Of a stretch of DNA of 64,000 bases, positions 21,803 to 33,180 are shown in pieces; position 1 is the first letter of the stretch; each line of letters begins with the position of its first letter. The notes under the pieces are model-generated. The model was given only the letters and a program-made list of their open reading frames with translations. It had not been told where the DNA came from and made no database searches. Source of the DNA: Trogon surrucura (taxonomy: Eukaryota; Chordata; Aves; Trogoniformes; Trogonidae); the NCBI GenBank assembly GCA_020746105.1, contig CM036617.1, positions 203,753,971 to 203,817,970 of the forward strand. The letters run 5' to 3'. A program made the translations under genes and the position numbers.

Positions 21803-22615
21803 TGTCGCGGGTTAGGGCTGGGCCGGCCGCTAACATGGACAGACGCTCTCTAACCCCCTCTTCCCCCCCCCCCCCTAAAAGGGAAGAGAAAAGGGAATGA
21901 GGCAGAGAGAGACTTACGTGTTAGAGGAGAAAAAAACTAGAACAGCTTTAATGAAAATAATAGGAATAATGGTAAAAAGATAAAAGTAAAGAATTATATA
22001 CAACTATAGATAGTAGCCCGATATCGAACCCAACTCCCTCCCCCGATAGCAATCCCCACTGGTGCTGCAGAGCAGGAGGCACTGGGGAAACCCCAGGCTC
22101 AGCGGCAGCGGGAGCTGGATACAGGGAGCTGGATTCGGGAACTCAGGATCCGGATCAAAAGTAGGAGGTCAGATGGAGTCCTCTCTGGACACCGACCGTT
22201 GCAGGATAAGGGCAAACAAGCCGAAAAAGGGACAAAACTCTCGTGATCACTCAATTTATACTAGATATGACGTATATGGGATGGAATACTCTCGTTGGTC
22301 ACCTGTCCTGTCTATTACCCCCCGGAGGTGCAACTCTCTACTTCCTTGTGCCCCCCTCTTACTACCCGGCACCCCCAGCGTGGCACACAAGAGCCAGCAG
22401 TGGCTTTGGTCACTATAGGAATAAGTATAAGCAAGAGCCTTTCTACATACCAGTCCCAGGCAGTGACTGTAAACATCAGGTGTTATCACTGCCAGTAGCA
22501 CGCACTGTCTGCAAAAACATGCTGCTGACTTCAGAACGTGCAGCCTTTTAGAAGACACTAAACTGAAAAGTAAAAATCACTAAACAGGACTGGGTTTTTA
22601 GCTAAACCCAGGACA
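21803..22615 (-). repeat. 5' LTR of the provirus
   Basis: 813 bp, with TG...CA ends when read on the minus strand (TGTCCTGGG ... CCCGCGACA). A TATAAAT promoter box lies at 22,254-22,260 and an ATTAAA polyadenylation hexamer at 21,947-21,952, which implies an unusually long R of roughly 270-300 nt. A run of 13 G (minus strand) lies in the U5 part. It differs from the 3' LTR by about 15 substitutions, a 6-bp GC-rich indel near 21,822 and one base in the G-run. Confidence 0.93.
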
Positions 22616-22620
22616 CATGG
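22616..22620. repeat. target-site duplication, right copy (CATGG)
   Basis: Matches 15,472-15,476 exactly and directly follows the right LTR. Confidence 0.9.
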
Positions 22621-25600
22621 ATAATTAACTGTATTAATCTGCTTTTCGTTCTATGGTAGTTATGTTACTTCACACTATTCGAATACTCTCAGGAAGTTTT
22701 TTTACCTTTTAAAAAACAGTTGGCCTTATTACTTTTAAGCCCTTCTTCAGATTTCTGGCCATTAAGTCACCAATTCTTAAGTCAGGCTGGACAGATATAA
22801 GTGTCATTGCAACTACTTTACGGTTGAAGAAACTGAGCATAAAGCTCAGCTTAAGGTGTACAGTCTGGATTTCAGAGCTGCTGCTCTTCAAATATTACAT
22901 TAGTTCCTGAAACTAGTGAAAAGGGCAAGTACAACTTCGAAAGGCCATAAGTGAGTTGCCTGAGGCTACAGAAGCAATCATATTTTGGGGTGGTGTTAAA
23001 GTACCTTTACTCGCAGGAAGATAAAGCTTTACTGTTTATGAATAATGAGTGGCTCACATTTAGTATATTTATCAGAGAATCTCAAAGCACTAAACAAAGG
23101 GTACCAGTGTAATTCTTCACATTTTATAGATGGCAAAACAGAAAATCTAGAAAAGGCCAGTCGTATGTCTTTGTTTACTGACCTGACTGAGGGTGAGCTG
23201 CAAGTCCCTTGAGTCCTTTGGCAGTTATGAAATACTGACAACCTCAAAGAAATTGTCAATGGAAATAGCAAGTGATGACATTCAACAGGTTTATGCAGTA
23301 GTTTTCTTCATGATACATGTTTCTATTCCTTTCTCACATAGTTTGGAAAGACTTAAAAATCATACATGAAGTCTCTATTAAATATTTCCTTGTTAATCTA
23401 TGATGTTACTTTAAACATTTCCCTAATATAGTCATATCCTATCAGCAACAAACCGCCCTCATTAATTCAATGGGAAAAATGTTTTATCGTATTGACAGTG
23501 GTTTTATTAAATTAGTAAAGATGATTAATAGTAGTGTAATTCGATGGAAGCAGCTACTCAAATGTTGTTTAGACATCCTAGCCTGGCAAGAGAGCTTAAT
23601 CTTCAAAAATCATATTTGTCACTGCTTGACAACAAAACAGCCCAAATGTGAACTTTTCTTGTATATGCCCATAATCAAAACATGGTACTTGTTATCTTCA
23701 CATGTTGCAACCTACTTCATAATATACACAGAAGAAAAGTGCAACAAAAGGTAAAGAAATTCACCCATTAAAATGCTGCTTTTTGTCCCTGATGATTTTC
23801 AAAGACTTTTGGTTCCTGCTCAAGGATAGAGGCAATATTTTGGATAAGAGCAGCAAAGCAATGAAGCAGTTCTATTCAGCTACAAAACTATTTGTTCCAT
23901 TTTCAAGGGAGGTGTGATGAAAAGCCTGTAGGCACATATTTGTTTAGTAGTTATGTTTTGGGAGATGGAGAATTTTGCTGTGAGTTCATCATTAGCTAGA
24001 TCGCTCAAGCATAGCTATTTTTGTGTATCAAGGAATAGTCTCTTCAGCTGAAACCTAAGAGAATTCTTTTTCCCTCAGACGTTACATATGTTTCAGCAAA
24101 TATAGTAATAGTATTTCCAATGGTGATAAAGAACATAACAATTTCTTAAGTAGAAATTAAATACGGCTCATCCAAACTCTAGCAATAAACTCTTAATATT
24201 AATTAAATCTTGCTCCCCTCCCACCCCAGAAGGTAAGTCTACAAACAAAATTATATATTAACTTGATGCTAATGTTAGGCTTTAAGATAAATTGATGTAT
24301 ATGAAGCCACATAGAAATTACTGGATATGGCGCATTAAAAATAGAACACAAAAACAAAATGAAAAGGCTAAATAAAAGTAAACAGCAAAAATAGGTAAAG
24401 ACAAACCACATCTCTTTTCATTTATCTTCATTACTTTCAATTTCTTTGCTGTCACAAACTGGGCTGTTTCTGCCCTATTTGACCCCATCCTCCAGTGATT
24501 TTGATAACATTATGTTGATGAGTGTGACATCAAATCTTACTTATTTTTGTACCAGGGTAGCTGGAAAGCAGAGTTTCCCTCAGCTGCATTATTGTGTTTT
24601 CCATGGAAAATTTTGTGAATATGTGCCCAGATTTTACATCTTTCTTCCGGCAACACTTTTCCCTCCCACCTTTGCAATCTTTTCAATTGCGTATGAGCAC
24701 TCAATATTTTCTTCCAAAAACAGCACACAAAAATTTGATTACAAGAACAGTAAAAATGAGCGCTATGCCCAGAAAACAGCTGGCACTTGCCTTTTACTGT
24801 TCCCACTTAAAATCCTGAGGCTGTTTACTGCTGTCTGCTTTCCAGCTTTTTGAAATGTCTAGGGAATTAAACTTGTCAGATTTGTCTGAATCAAGCTTGT
24901 ATCGCACTTGTCTCATTCCCTGGGCCCTGTAGCTCTCTCTGAAAAGGACCCATTCTCCTTGTACTTTTTAAGGTGAGCAACCCACATTTCCAGTGGGATA
25001 TCTGAATGGAAATACGGACTGATATTATCAAAAGCAGATGACTGTAAGTCTGTCTATCAATGAGTAAGGCACAACTAGTTAGAAAAAGACAGTATTAAAG
25101 TATAAGGCACTTGGGACTTCTCTAAAACTTACTCTAATCCTGAGTGCTACTTTTTTTTTCAAATTATACTGTCATTTATACTTGTAAAAAGAGATTCCAA
25201 GTATGATCTTTCTGATCCAACAATTTTAGCAAACTCTCTGAGTTAGGGTAAATAAGACACACATTGTCTGGAAGTGGGTTCAATACTTCATTTTGTACCC
25301 TGCTTTCTAAGCTCTGAGTTTGGTGATGTAGGGCAATTAGCTACTAGTATGACTAAAAGACCTGATTTTGTCCCCATGTTGTATGTAACTTCATTCAGAT
25401 TGCTCTCATGGAGGTACTGATCAGCTGAAAGTCACTAGTGTCAGTGGGTAGTAAAGGTAGAGTTGGCTATTGGTGATGGATTATCAGAACAGAAGACAGG
25501 GTCATTTCTAATTCACTTGAGATTCTTTCCCCCTATTTCATTGGTGAAGCTATTCACAGGCTCAAGGTAATAACCTGCATTAGTTTTGAAGTCTAATTAT

Positions 25601-26979
25601 GAACTTAAGCAAGAGAGTAACAAAGGCTGTTATATCTAGAACTGGAATCATTGAATCACAGTTGCAGAGCAACCAGATGGTCTTTGCACAAACACTCTGG
25701 AGTCCAGTCGACGGAGTCACTGTAAATATATGTATCTCCTTAAAAGAAGAGAAGCTTCATGCTGCGTAGCAGTGAAAATTTCTAGGCTTACACAGAGGGA
25801 AACATAATGGACAGAAATATTCCCTGAGTTAAACTAGATTCACATAAAAGGAAAAACATAAAAAAAAAAAAAACCCCAATACAGGATTATGATTAAACAG
25901 AAATTTAAAGTATCATTTTCAGGACAATTTTTGATATTTCAATGCACAAAGAAATTTTTAAACAAGCAAATACATAATTGCATGGACAACTCTTCACATG
26001 ATGAGCTGAAAAGTCCAGTATTTTACATTTATTGTTTTGGTAAACTAGAAATACATTTTCTTGACAGCAGTCTGTGATTTTTTGTAGTTCATACCAAATC
26101 AGATTAGTCTTTTCTGAAACACCAGATGGTATTAGTTATGCAGTTGTAAAACTTTGATGGAACTTTTAGAGTGTGTTGCTAACTCCCTCTTATTAAGAAA
26201 AGCATTTTATGATGTGTAATTTCACTGCTTTAAACAAGTCTGCTAAAAAGTCAGTGGGCAGATAAAACTTCCAAATTTCAGGATTTTATTAAATACTTCT
26301 TAAGTTGTTTTTTTTTATGAGTGACACTGCATCTTTTTAAGATATTTTTCTCACTCGCTTTTTACTTTTGAATTGTTCTGCACATCTAGTGTTATGTAAT
26401 CAAAGGGAACACAATCAGTTTTATGCTACTTCCTTCAAAAATCTGCACATCCATTTCTGAATCTGCTTAATGCACTACAGATATGTATGAGAAATAGTGA
26501 AGCACACTACAACTGTATGGCTCTGTTGGTAGATCTACCTTGGGATCTCATTAGTATGTGATTCTTGCAGTCAGTGAATGTACAACTCAGAATAATTCTC
26601 AAAAAAAAACTAAGTAAAAGTAAAAGCTGCATATTGTTCTTTTTTCCTCATTCTTGTCAGTGGCAACAGAGCTAAACTGAAATTACTCCTTGCTGATCCC
26701 TAGTCAATAGGATTAAAAAAAAACTTCTAAAAATAGCTAGTATGACATGCATACACAAAAGGAATCTAATATGATACGACTTACACCCACTCAGTGACAA
26801 TTTTCATAGCACTTACTAGACAAAATTGCATGGACAAGAAGAATAAGGTACTATATCATTAGAAGAAATTACCGTATGTCCTCACACTGGCACATGACTA
26901 GAATAAGTTCCCCCTTCCCAGTCACTTTCCCAAATCTAAAACATGGAAGAAACATAAATCGTGAACTTGTAGAATAGAA
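22621..26979. other. unassigned sequence
   Basis: No gene is recognised. Near 22,945-23,110 the sequence resembles an old CORE-SINE/MIR-like repeat (GAGTTGCCTGAGG, then TCTCAAAGCACTAAACAAAG and CATTTTATAGATGGCAAAAC), but it is too diverged to assert. Several ORFs of 60-135 codons have no domain support. Confidence 0.4.
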
Positions 26980-27480
26980 CCATAAATTGTCAGAGTGGTT
27001 TAGGTCAGAAGACACTTCTGGAGGTCTCTAGTCCAGCCTTCCCTCCTCTCCACTCCTAAACTGAAAGCAGGGACAACTGAGATGACATAGCTGGACTTTG
27101 TCCAGTTGAGGTTTGAGTATGTCCAAGAATGGACAGCCTCCTTGTGTAACCTATCCTTGTGTTTAACCACCTGATTGATGATGTTTTTTTCTTAGTATTT
27201 AATCAGAATTTTCTTTTTTGCAACTTGTGACCATGGCTGTTTATCCTTTCTCTGTGCATCTACAAGATGTCCCATCTCCTCTACAGCCTGCCTTGAAGTG
27301 GATGCAGGGAACATTAAGTCCACCTTCAATCTTCTCCAAGTTGACTTAAATCAGTTGACTTCAGCAGCTGTGTTTTTTGTTTCACCTTCTTGACCTTCTT
27401 AATGATATCTGGGGGGCTCACTACAGTACGTCCAGTCTTTCTTGCACTGGGGAGCCCAAAAGTAGCCTATCAATATGGCT
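26980..27480 (-). repeat. old CR1 LINE 3' part
   Basis: Minus-strand CR1, much diverged. The 3' region is at about 26,985-27,040 (CATAAATTGTCAGAGTGGTTTAGGTCAGAAG... on plus). Coding remnants run up to CCAGTCTTTCTTGCACTGGGGAGCCCAAAAG at about 27,430-27,465. Confidence 0.7.
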
Positions 27481-27592
27481 AGCAAAATATCTATTTCAGA
27501 AAATTTATTCTGAATCTGAAGATATGCTGTTACCATCAAAACTTGTCTATTTTGTCCATAAAGAATCTCAGCCTTTAAACATCCACATTAGT

Positions 27593-27691
27593 CTAGATCG
27601 CTGACTCAGTCATGCACTGATCTTTGCATATACATTTCAAGAAGTATGTTAAAACAGGATTCAAATCCACTACCACAACTTCTGTCCTCTC
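27593..27691 (-). CDS. host gene 2, candidate last exon
   Basis: An acceptor CTTTTGTATGTCTCACAG ends at 27,692; the exon opens in phase 0 and reads 32 codons (ERTEVVVVDLNPVLTYF...) to TAG at 27,593-27,595. AATAAA follows at 27,504-27,509 on the same strand. Its entry phase fits the exit phase of the exon at 28,922-29,055. The product is not recognised. A short terminal exon can arise by chance, so confidence is moderate. Confidence 0.45.
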   Translation of the reverse strand, partial: ERTEVVVVDLNPVLTYFLKCICKDQCMTESAI

Positions 27692-28921
27692 CTGTGAGAC
27701 ATACAAAAGGACACGTGCAAAGAAAGGGATTCCTGTTGTCTTGTTTTAATATAAAATGTAGGTTCCTATATTGGAAGCGTATGTTCTGTCTATAGTCAGA
27801 AAGGGAGAAGTACATTTTCACAGAAAGCTTAAATTAATGTGTTCCCTATCACTACATTTGTGCTCAGGATCTTTGGACAGCCATTTGAATTAAATGATCT
27901 TACATAGAGGGTGATGTTTAATAAGCTTTTTAGTTAATGGATTATCATTTTTTTATTCCAAATATTAACAAAAACATAGTAATCTCAAAATGGTAAATAT
28001 TCTGGATGGAAAAAAGGCAAACATATACAAATCTAGACTCAAACTAACAAACATAGGAACAACAAGCATTCTGCCATAGAAATATTTTTATCCAGCATGC
28101 CACTGATAAAGTATAGAAATTGTATGTTTAACATCCTCCTCTTTCCAAAAGCTGTTAAACTGCTCTCTCTAAGAAGTTTGTGAGCACTGGTCTACAAGAT
28201 ACTCGGAGCCTGAAGAATGCAGAAGGACTCTGAGACAAGAATATACTCAGTCTCTCACCTTTGGAGACGACAGTTAAATCAGAGGAGGAGACTGACTCGC
28301 CCGCCCACACAGTGGGTCAGAGCTCTAGGTCTCCGATCCCTGCCCAGTTACTGCTCATAATTTACACAATCACAGGGTGATGATACAAAACAACGTCCTC
28401 CTGCCTGGTGACTATGAAACTCTCTGGAGTGATGAGCTTGCATATCTCTTCAGACAGAAGAAAAATTTTAAGTCAAACTTTCCACATACCCAATATATGC
28501 CAGAAAGTGGATTGTTATTGGAGACTCCTGTTACCATCACCACACTCTTCCACATTTTTGGCTTGAAAATTCATCTAAAGAAAACCAGTTATACACAAAG
28601 CCAACCTCATATTACTAGATCACCTGAGTGTACTCATGCTGGACTTTGTGGTTTATATCTCAAAATACAGTCTCAGTAGTTAGATGATTTAATTGCTTTC
28701 CATTCAAATCCTTCTCTAATTATTTTTCAATTTTGGTCTGAAAAGCTAACTATGAGAGGGAGGTGGGGAAAAAAACCCACATCAATAAAATCTAATCTCA
28801 CTTTTTTTTCACAAGAAACAGTAGTCTCCTCACACTTCATTGCTTTCACAGCCCTTATTAAGAGAACTGAGAATTCTGTCTGTTTGATTTATAATTGGAA
28901 ATCATAAACTATAACATTCAC

Positions 28922-29055
28922 CTGCTGTTCATATTCACAAATAAAATGACACAAGGCAGTTTCATCACTCAACACAATAATTGGCACCAACCAGCGCTGG
29001 TATGCAGTATTCAGATCCCTAAGGTCTGCTAACAAGTTGCTGTAACTACATGCAG
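28922..29055 (-). CDS. host gene 2, internal exon
   Basis: A strong polypyrimidine acceptor (CCTTTTTTTTCCCTCTACAG) and a CAG|GTGAAT donor bound 134 nt. Only one frame is open, reading LLADLRDLNTAYQRWLVPII and on to CEYEQQ. It enters with two bases of a split codon and exits in phase 0. The peptide looks globular and conserved in style, but I do not recognise the family. The upstream neighbour exon exits in phase 0, so at least one linking exon is missing or differs. Confidence 0.6.
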
Positions 29056-29274
29056 CTGTAGAGGGAAAAAAAAGGAGAAACAACACAATATTTTTCATAT
29101 CATAGTTGTTTTGATTAATTCATGTGGGGGAAACAGAGAAGTCTATCTTGGGTTTTGTCCTGATCCTACAGATGTTACTGTAAAGTGAAGATTACTTCAC
29201 TGTCATTAAGGTCTCAAACTAGCCTGGATATGACACTAGAGAACAAACAGCTGAAGAGTAACAACATTCTTTAC

Positions 29275-29397
29275 CATAAAAAAGGCCAAAATTAATGTAA
29301 GTAATATCGTAGTGATATAGCCATCTGGAGTGTAAATAGCACCATTGAAATTTGGTACTTCATCATAAAGAAAAACTAGGTTTCTTTGTTTGTTTTT
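29275..29397 (-). CDS. host gene 2, candidate exon with a membrane helix
   Basis: The frame opens after TTTTTCAAAGTTTGGTAG and runs to ATG|GTAAAG. The residues end in a hydrophobic helix (TTILLTLILAFF) preceded by polar residues (VPNFNGAIYTPDG). Phase 0 on both sides. It lies only about 47 bases downstream of the previous candidate exon's donor, which is unusually short for an intron. The two may instead be one exon with a lesion. Confidence 0.4.
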
Positions 29398-29444
29398 AAC
29401 CTACCAAACTTTGAAAAATAAATCAAATAAAATCTCCAACTCAC

Positions 29445-29546
29445 TGTTAATTCTTGCCCAGGTGGATAAATATCGCATTCAGTGGAGTACTTAGGCCTGT
29501 GTAGACTTGAAACAGCATTGAAGATATTCTTGTCCTTTAATATTCC
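29445..29546 (-). CDS. host gene 2, internal exon
   Basis: Acceptor GCCTTTTTTTTTGTGTACAG and a textbook GTGAGT donor bound 102 nt, 34 codons, phase 0 to 0. It is open in one frame only (KDKNIFNAVSSLHRPKYS...CDIYPPGQELT). No domain is recognised. Upstream exons of this gene were not found with confidence. Confidence 0.55.
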
Positions 29547-30489
29547 CTGTACACAAAAAAAAAGGCAAGCAACAAAAATACAAAAAAAAAACCCATCAAA
29601 ACCAACCAAACAAAAAATCCCCAAAATTCCAAAATTGTGGATCCTTCACTTAAAATGTTGACATTTTTCATAACGTTTCATTGACAATGTTACATTCCTG
29701 TAACTTGTCCTTTGATAAGGCTTATGGCTAAGAATACCTTAGCATAGTGCATGCAGAAAGTAAGGGTACATTAAAAAATACTTAGCCCTTTTAAAGGTTG
29801 TCTTTTCCTCTCTCCCAATTCTGCTGAAATGTAAGAGATTAACATGATTGTTTTGCAAAAATTTTATCATTCATAGGCTGAAATAGAAAACAGTTGAGAT
29901 TTTTTGCAGTAATTATATCCTTGGGCGGAAGATAAAAATAGAGTAGTAAGTGTAGTGTTACAGGCAAATGAATGCTTGTATTGCCTATCTTCAGATGTAT
30001 AGTAGATGATGTGAAACAACTTGATTCCCCTATGCCATTAGCAAAGCCTTTAAGTACACAGTTGTTTCTAGGCAGGTGGGAATTTTTATGGAACTATGTG
30101 TGACTTCTCACACACTAAATATGTGAGTGATTAGCTGGCTTGAAAGCCGATAGCAATAGCTGTGCTTTTCTCACAGTCATGTGATATGCAAACATCAGTC
30201 AACACACTGCCTCCTCTCAGTTTCACAGAGAAAAGTGTTCTTCAGTTCTACAGAAGGGATCTTTTGCCCATGGTCTTACATTCTATCAGTTGTGAAAGAA
30301 GTAACTTTCCACTTGAATATTTATTTTATGAAAGACACAATGCATAGAATGATAATTCCCTGAATATCAAATAACCATTTCAAAATTTAGTGTAAATTGT
30401 AACGAAAAAGGAGGCAGAAAAAAAAATAGATATGGCAGTGATACACGCAAAAGTAAATAATCACACTTTGGGAAAAAAAAAAAAAAGAA

Positions 30490-30915
30490 AATACTTTCTA
30501 AACCGCTGTCTCTTTAGTTTGGAGAAGAGGGGACTGAGGGGTGACCTCATGAATGTTTATAAATACATCAAGGGGGAGTGTCAGGAGGATGGAGCTAGGC
30601 TCTTCTCAGTGACGTCCAATGACAGGACAAGGGGCAATGGATACAAGCTGGAACATAAGAGGTTCCACAAAAATATTAGAAAAAACTTTTATCACTGTGA
30701 AGGTGACAGAACACTGGAACAGGCTGCCCAGGGAGGTTGTGGAGTCTCCTCTGGAGATATTCAAAACCTGCCTGGACTCGTTCCTGTGTGACCTACTGTA
30801 GGTGATCCTGTTCTGGTAGGGGGCTGGACTAGATGATCTTTTGAGGTCCCTTTCAACCCCCATCATTCTGTGATTCTGTGATTCTGTGATTCTGTGATTC
30901 TGTGATTCTGTGATG
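30490..30915 (+). repeat. CR1 LINE 3' end with expanded octamer tail
   Basis: Plus-strand CR1 truncated at 5' to about 420 bp. The coding remnant ([20 protein letters not shown]) is frameshifted once. The 3' end carries about six to seven tandem copies of ATTCTGTG at 30,866-30,913, longer than most tails here. Confidence 0.92.
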
Positions 30916-30944
30916 TTTAGTTTATTTATGATCTAGTAATAGAA

Positions 30945-33180
30945 GTCTGACTACGAGATGGTGGAATTTGAGATCCTGAGGGCAGCTAAGAGGGTGAAGC
31001 TCAGCAAGCTTGATACCCTTGATTTCAGAAGAGCTGAGTTTCACCTCTTCAGGAACCTCCCTGGCAGTGTGTCATGGGATAAAGCCCTGGAGGGACTAGG
31101 AGCCAAGAAAGCTGATTGACTTTCAAGGATCATCTCCTCCAAGCTCAAAAACATTGCATCCCTAAAAGGAAGAAATCAGGCAAAAACACCAGGACACCTA
31201 TATGGATAAACAAAGAACTCCTGGTGAAAATCAGATACAAAAGGGGAACACACAAAGTGTGGAAGCAGGGACTGGTAACCTAGGATGATTACAAGGAAGT
31301 TGCTCATGCAATCAGAGACCAGGTTAGAAAAGCTAAGACCCCAACAGAGTCAAATCTGGCCAACGATATTAGAAATAACAGAAAAGGATTTTACAGGTAT
31401 GTAAGAGAAAAAAGAAAAATGAGAGAGAATATGAGGCCTCTCCAGAACAATACAGGTGACCTGGTTACTGAGTATGTGGAGAAGGCTGAAATATTCAACA
31501 ATTTTTTTGCCTCAGTCTTCACTGGCGACCACTCAAACCACACTACCCAAATCACAGAGGGTGTTGGCTGAGTCTGGGAGAGTGAAGAAACACCCAGGGT
31601 AGGAGTAGATCAGGTCTGGGAACACCTAGAGAACCTGAAGGTGCACAAGTCCATGGGACCTGATGAGATACGTCCACGGGTCCCAAAGGAACTGGCAGCT
31701 GAAGTTGCTAGGCCACCAGCCATCGTATTTGAGAGGTCCTAGCAGTCTGGTGAGGTTCCCACAGATTGGAAAAGGGGGAACATAACCCTCATTTTTAAAA
31801 AAGGAACCAAAGACAACCTGGGAAATTACAGACCAGTCAGCCTTACCTCTGTGCCAGGCAAAATCATGGAACAGATTCTCCTGGTAACTGTACTAAGGCA
31901 CATAAAAGATAATCAAATGATTGGTGACAGCCAGCATGGCTTCACTAGGGGCAAGTCTTGCCTGACTAATTTAGTGGTCTTCTATGACAAAGCTACAGAG
32001 CTGGTTGATGTGAGAAAAGCAACGGATGTCATTTTCCTGGACTTGTGCAAGGCGTTTGACGTTGTCCCACATGACATCCTTTTCTCTAAAATGGAGAGAC
32101 ACGGATTTGACAAATGGACCAATCAGTGGATAAAGAACAGGCTGGATGGTCACACTCAAAGAGTTGTGGTCAATGGCTCAATGTCCACATGGAGACCAGT
32201 AACAAGCGGTGTTCCTCAGGAGTCTGTTCTGGGTCCAATGTTGTTCAACATCTTTGTCAGCGACATGGATGATGGCATTGAGTGCACCCTCAGCAAGTTT
32301 GCCGATGACACCAAGCTGTGTGGTGCAGTGGACTCACTTGAGGGAAGAGATGCCATCCAGAGGGACCTTGATAGGCTTGAGAAATGGGTCAGTGCAAACT
32401 GCATGAGCTTCAACAAGTCCAAGTGTAAGGTCCTGCACCTGGGTCAGGCCAATCCTAGGCACAAATACAAGCTGGGCACAGAGTGGGTTGAGAGTAGCCC
32501 TGAAGAGAAGGATTTGGGGATGTTGATTGATGAGAAGCTCAACATGAGCTGGCAGTGCGCTCATGCAGCCCAGAAGGCCAACCATGCGATGCATCAAGAG
32601 GAGTGTGGCCAGCAGATCAAGAGAGGTGATTCTCCCCCTTTACTCTGCTCTTGTGAGACCCCACCTTGAATACTGCGTCCAGTTCCTGTGTCCTCACCAT
32701 AAGAGGTATATGGATCTGTTGGAACGAGTCCAGAGGAGGGCCACAAAGATGATCTAGCGGTTGGAGCATCTCTGCTATGAGAATAGACTGAGAGGGCTGG
32801 AATTATTCAGCCTGGAGAAGACTCCGGGAGAACCTTATTACTGCCTTCCAATACCTGAAGGGATCCTACAGGAAGGCTGGGGAGGGACTTTTTACAAGAG
32901 CATCAACTGATAGGACAAGGGGGAATGGGTTTAAGTTGAAGGAGAGTGGATTTAGATTAGATCTTAGGAAGAAATTCTTCAGTACAAGGATGGCAAGACT
33001 TTGGAAAAAATTGCCTGGAGACGTTTTGGCTGTCCCCTCCCTGGAGGTGTTCAAGTTGGACAGGGTCTTGAGTAACCTGATCTAGTTGAGAGGCGTCCCT
33101 GCCCATGACAGGGAGGTTGGATTAGATGATCTCCAAGGTCCCTTCCAGCCTAGGCCATTCTATGTTTCTATGATTCTATG
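30945..33180 (+). repeat. old CR1 LINE (most of ORF2)
   Basis: A 2.2-kb plus-strand CR1 begins in the endonuclease-RT linker (about 30,950). It contains the RT blocks [34 protein letters not shown] and FADDTKLCG in an open stretch at 31,851-32,669. It ends with CCATTCTATGTTTCTATGATTCTATG at 33,155-33,180. Many stops and frameshifts make it inactive. Its 3' UTR resembles the tail of the SINE at 53.5 kb. Confidence 0.9.

Larger units (their letters stand above)
15477..22615 (-). mobile_element. full-length LTR provirus, minus strand, no env
   Basis: This 7.1-kb endogenous retrovirus has two near-identical LTRs, a 5-bp target duplication, a primer-binding site and a polypurine tract. In transcription order: 5' LTR (22,615-21,803), primer site, an unusual membrane-protein ORF, gag, gag-pol stop, protease, RT, RNase H, integrase, polypurine tract, 3' LTR. 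No envelope gene exists between integrase (ends 16,602) and the 3' LTR (starts 16,282). Only about 15 substitutions separate the LTRs over some 800 bp, so integration is geologically recent. Several in-frame stops in gag and pol make this copy defective. RT and integrase resemble ERV-L-like or class-III-like elements more than alpharetroviruses, but class is uncertain without a tree. Confidence 0.93.
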
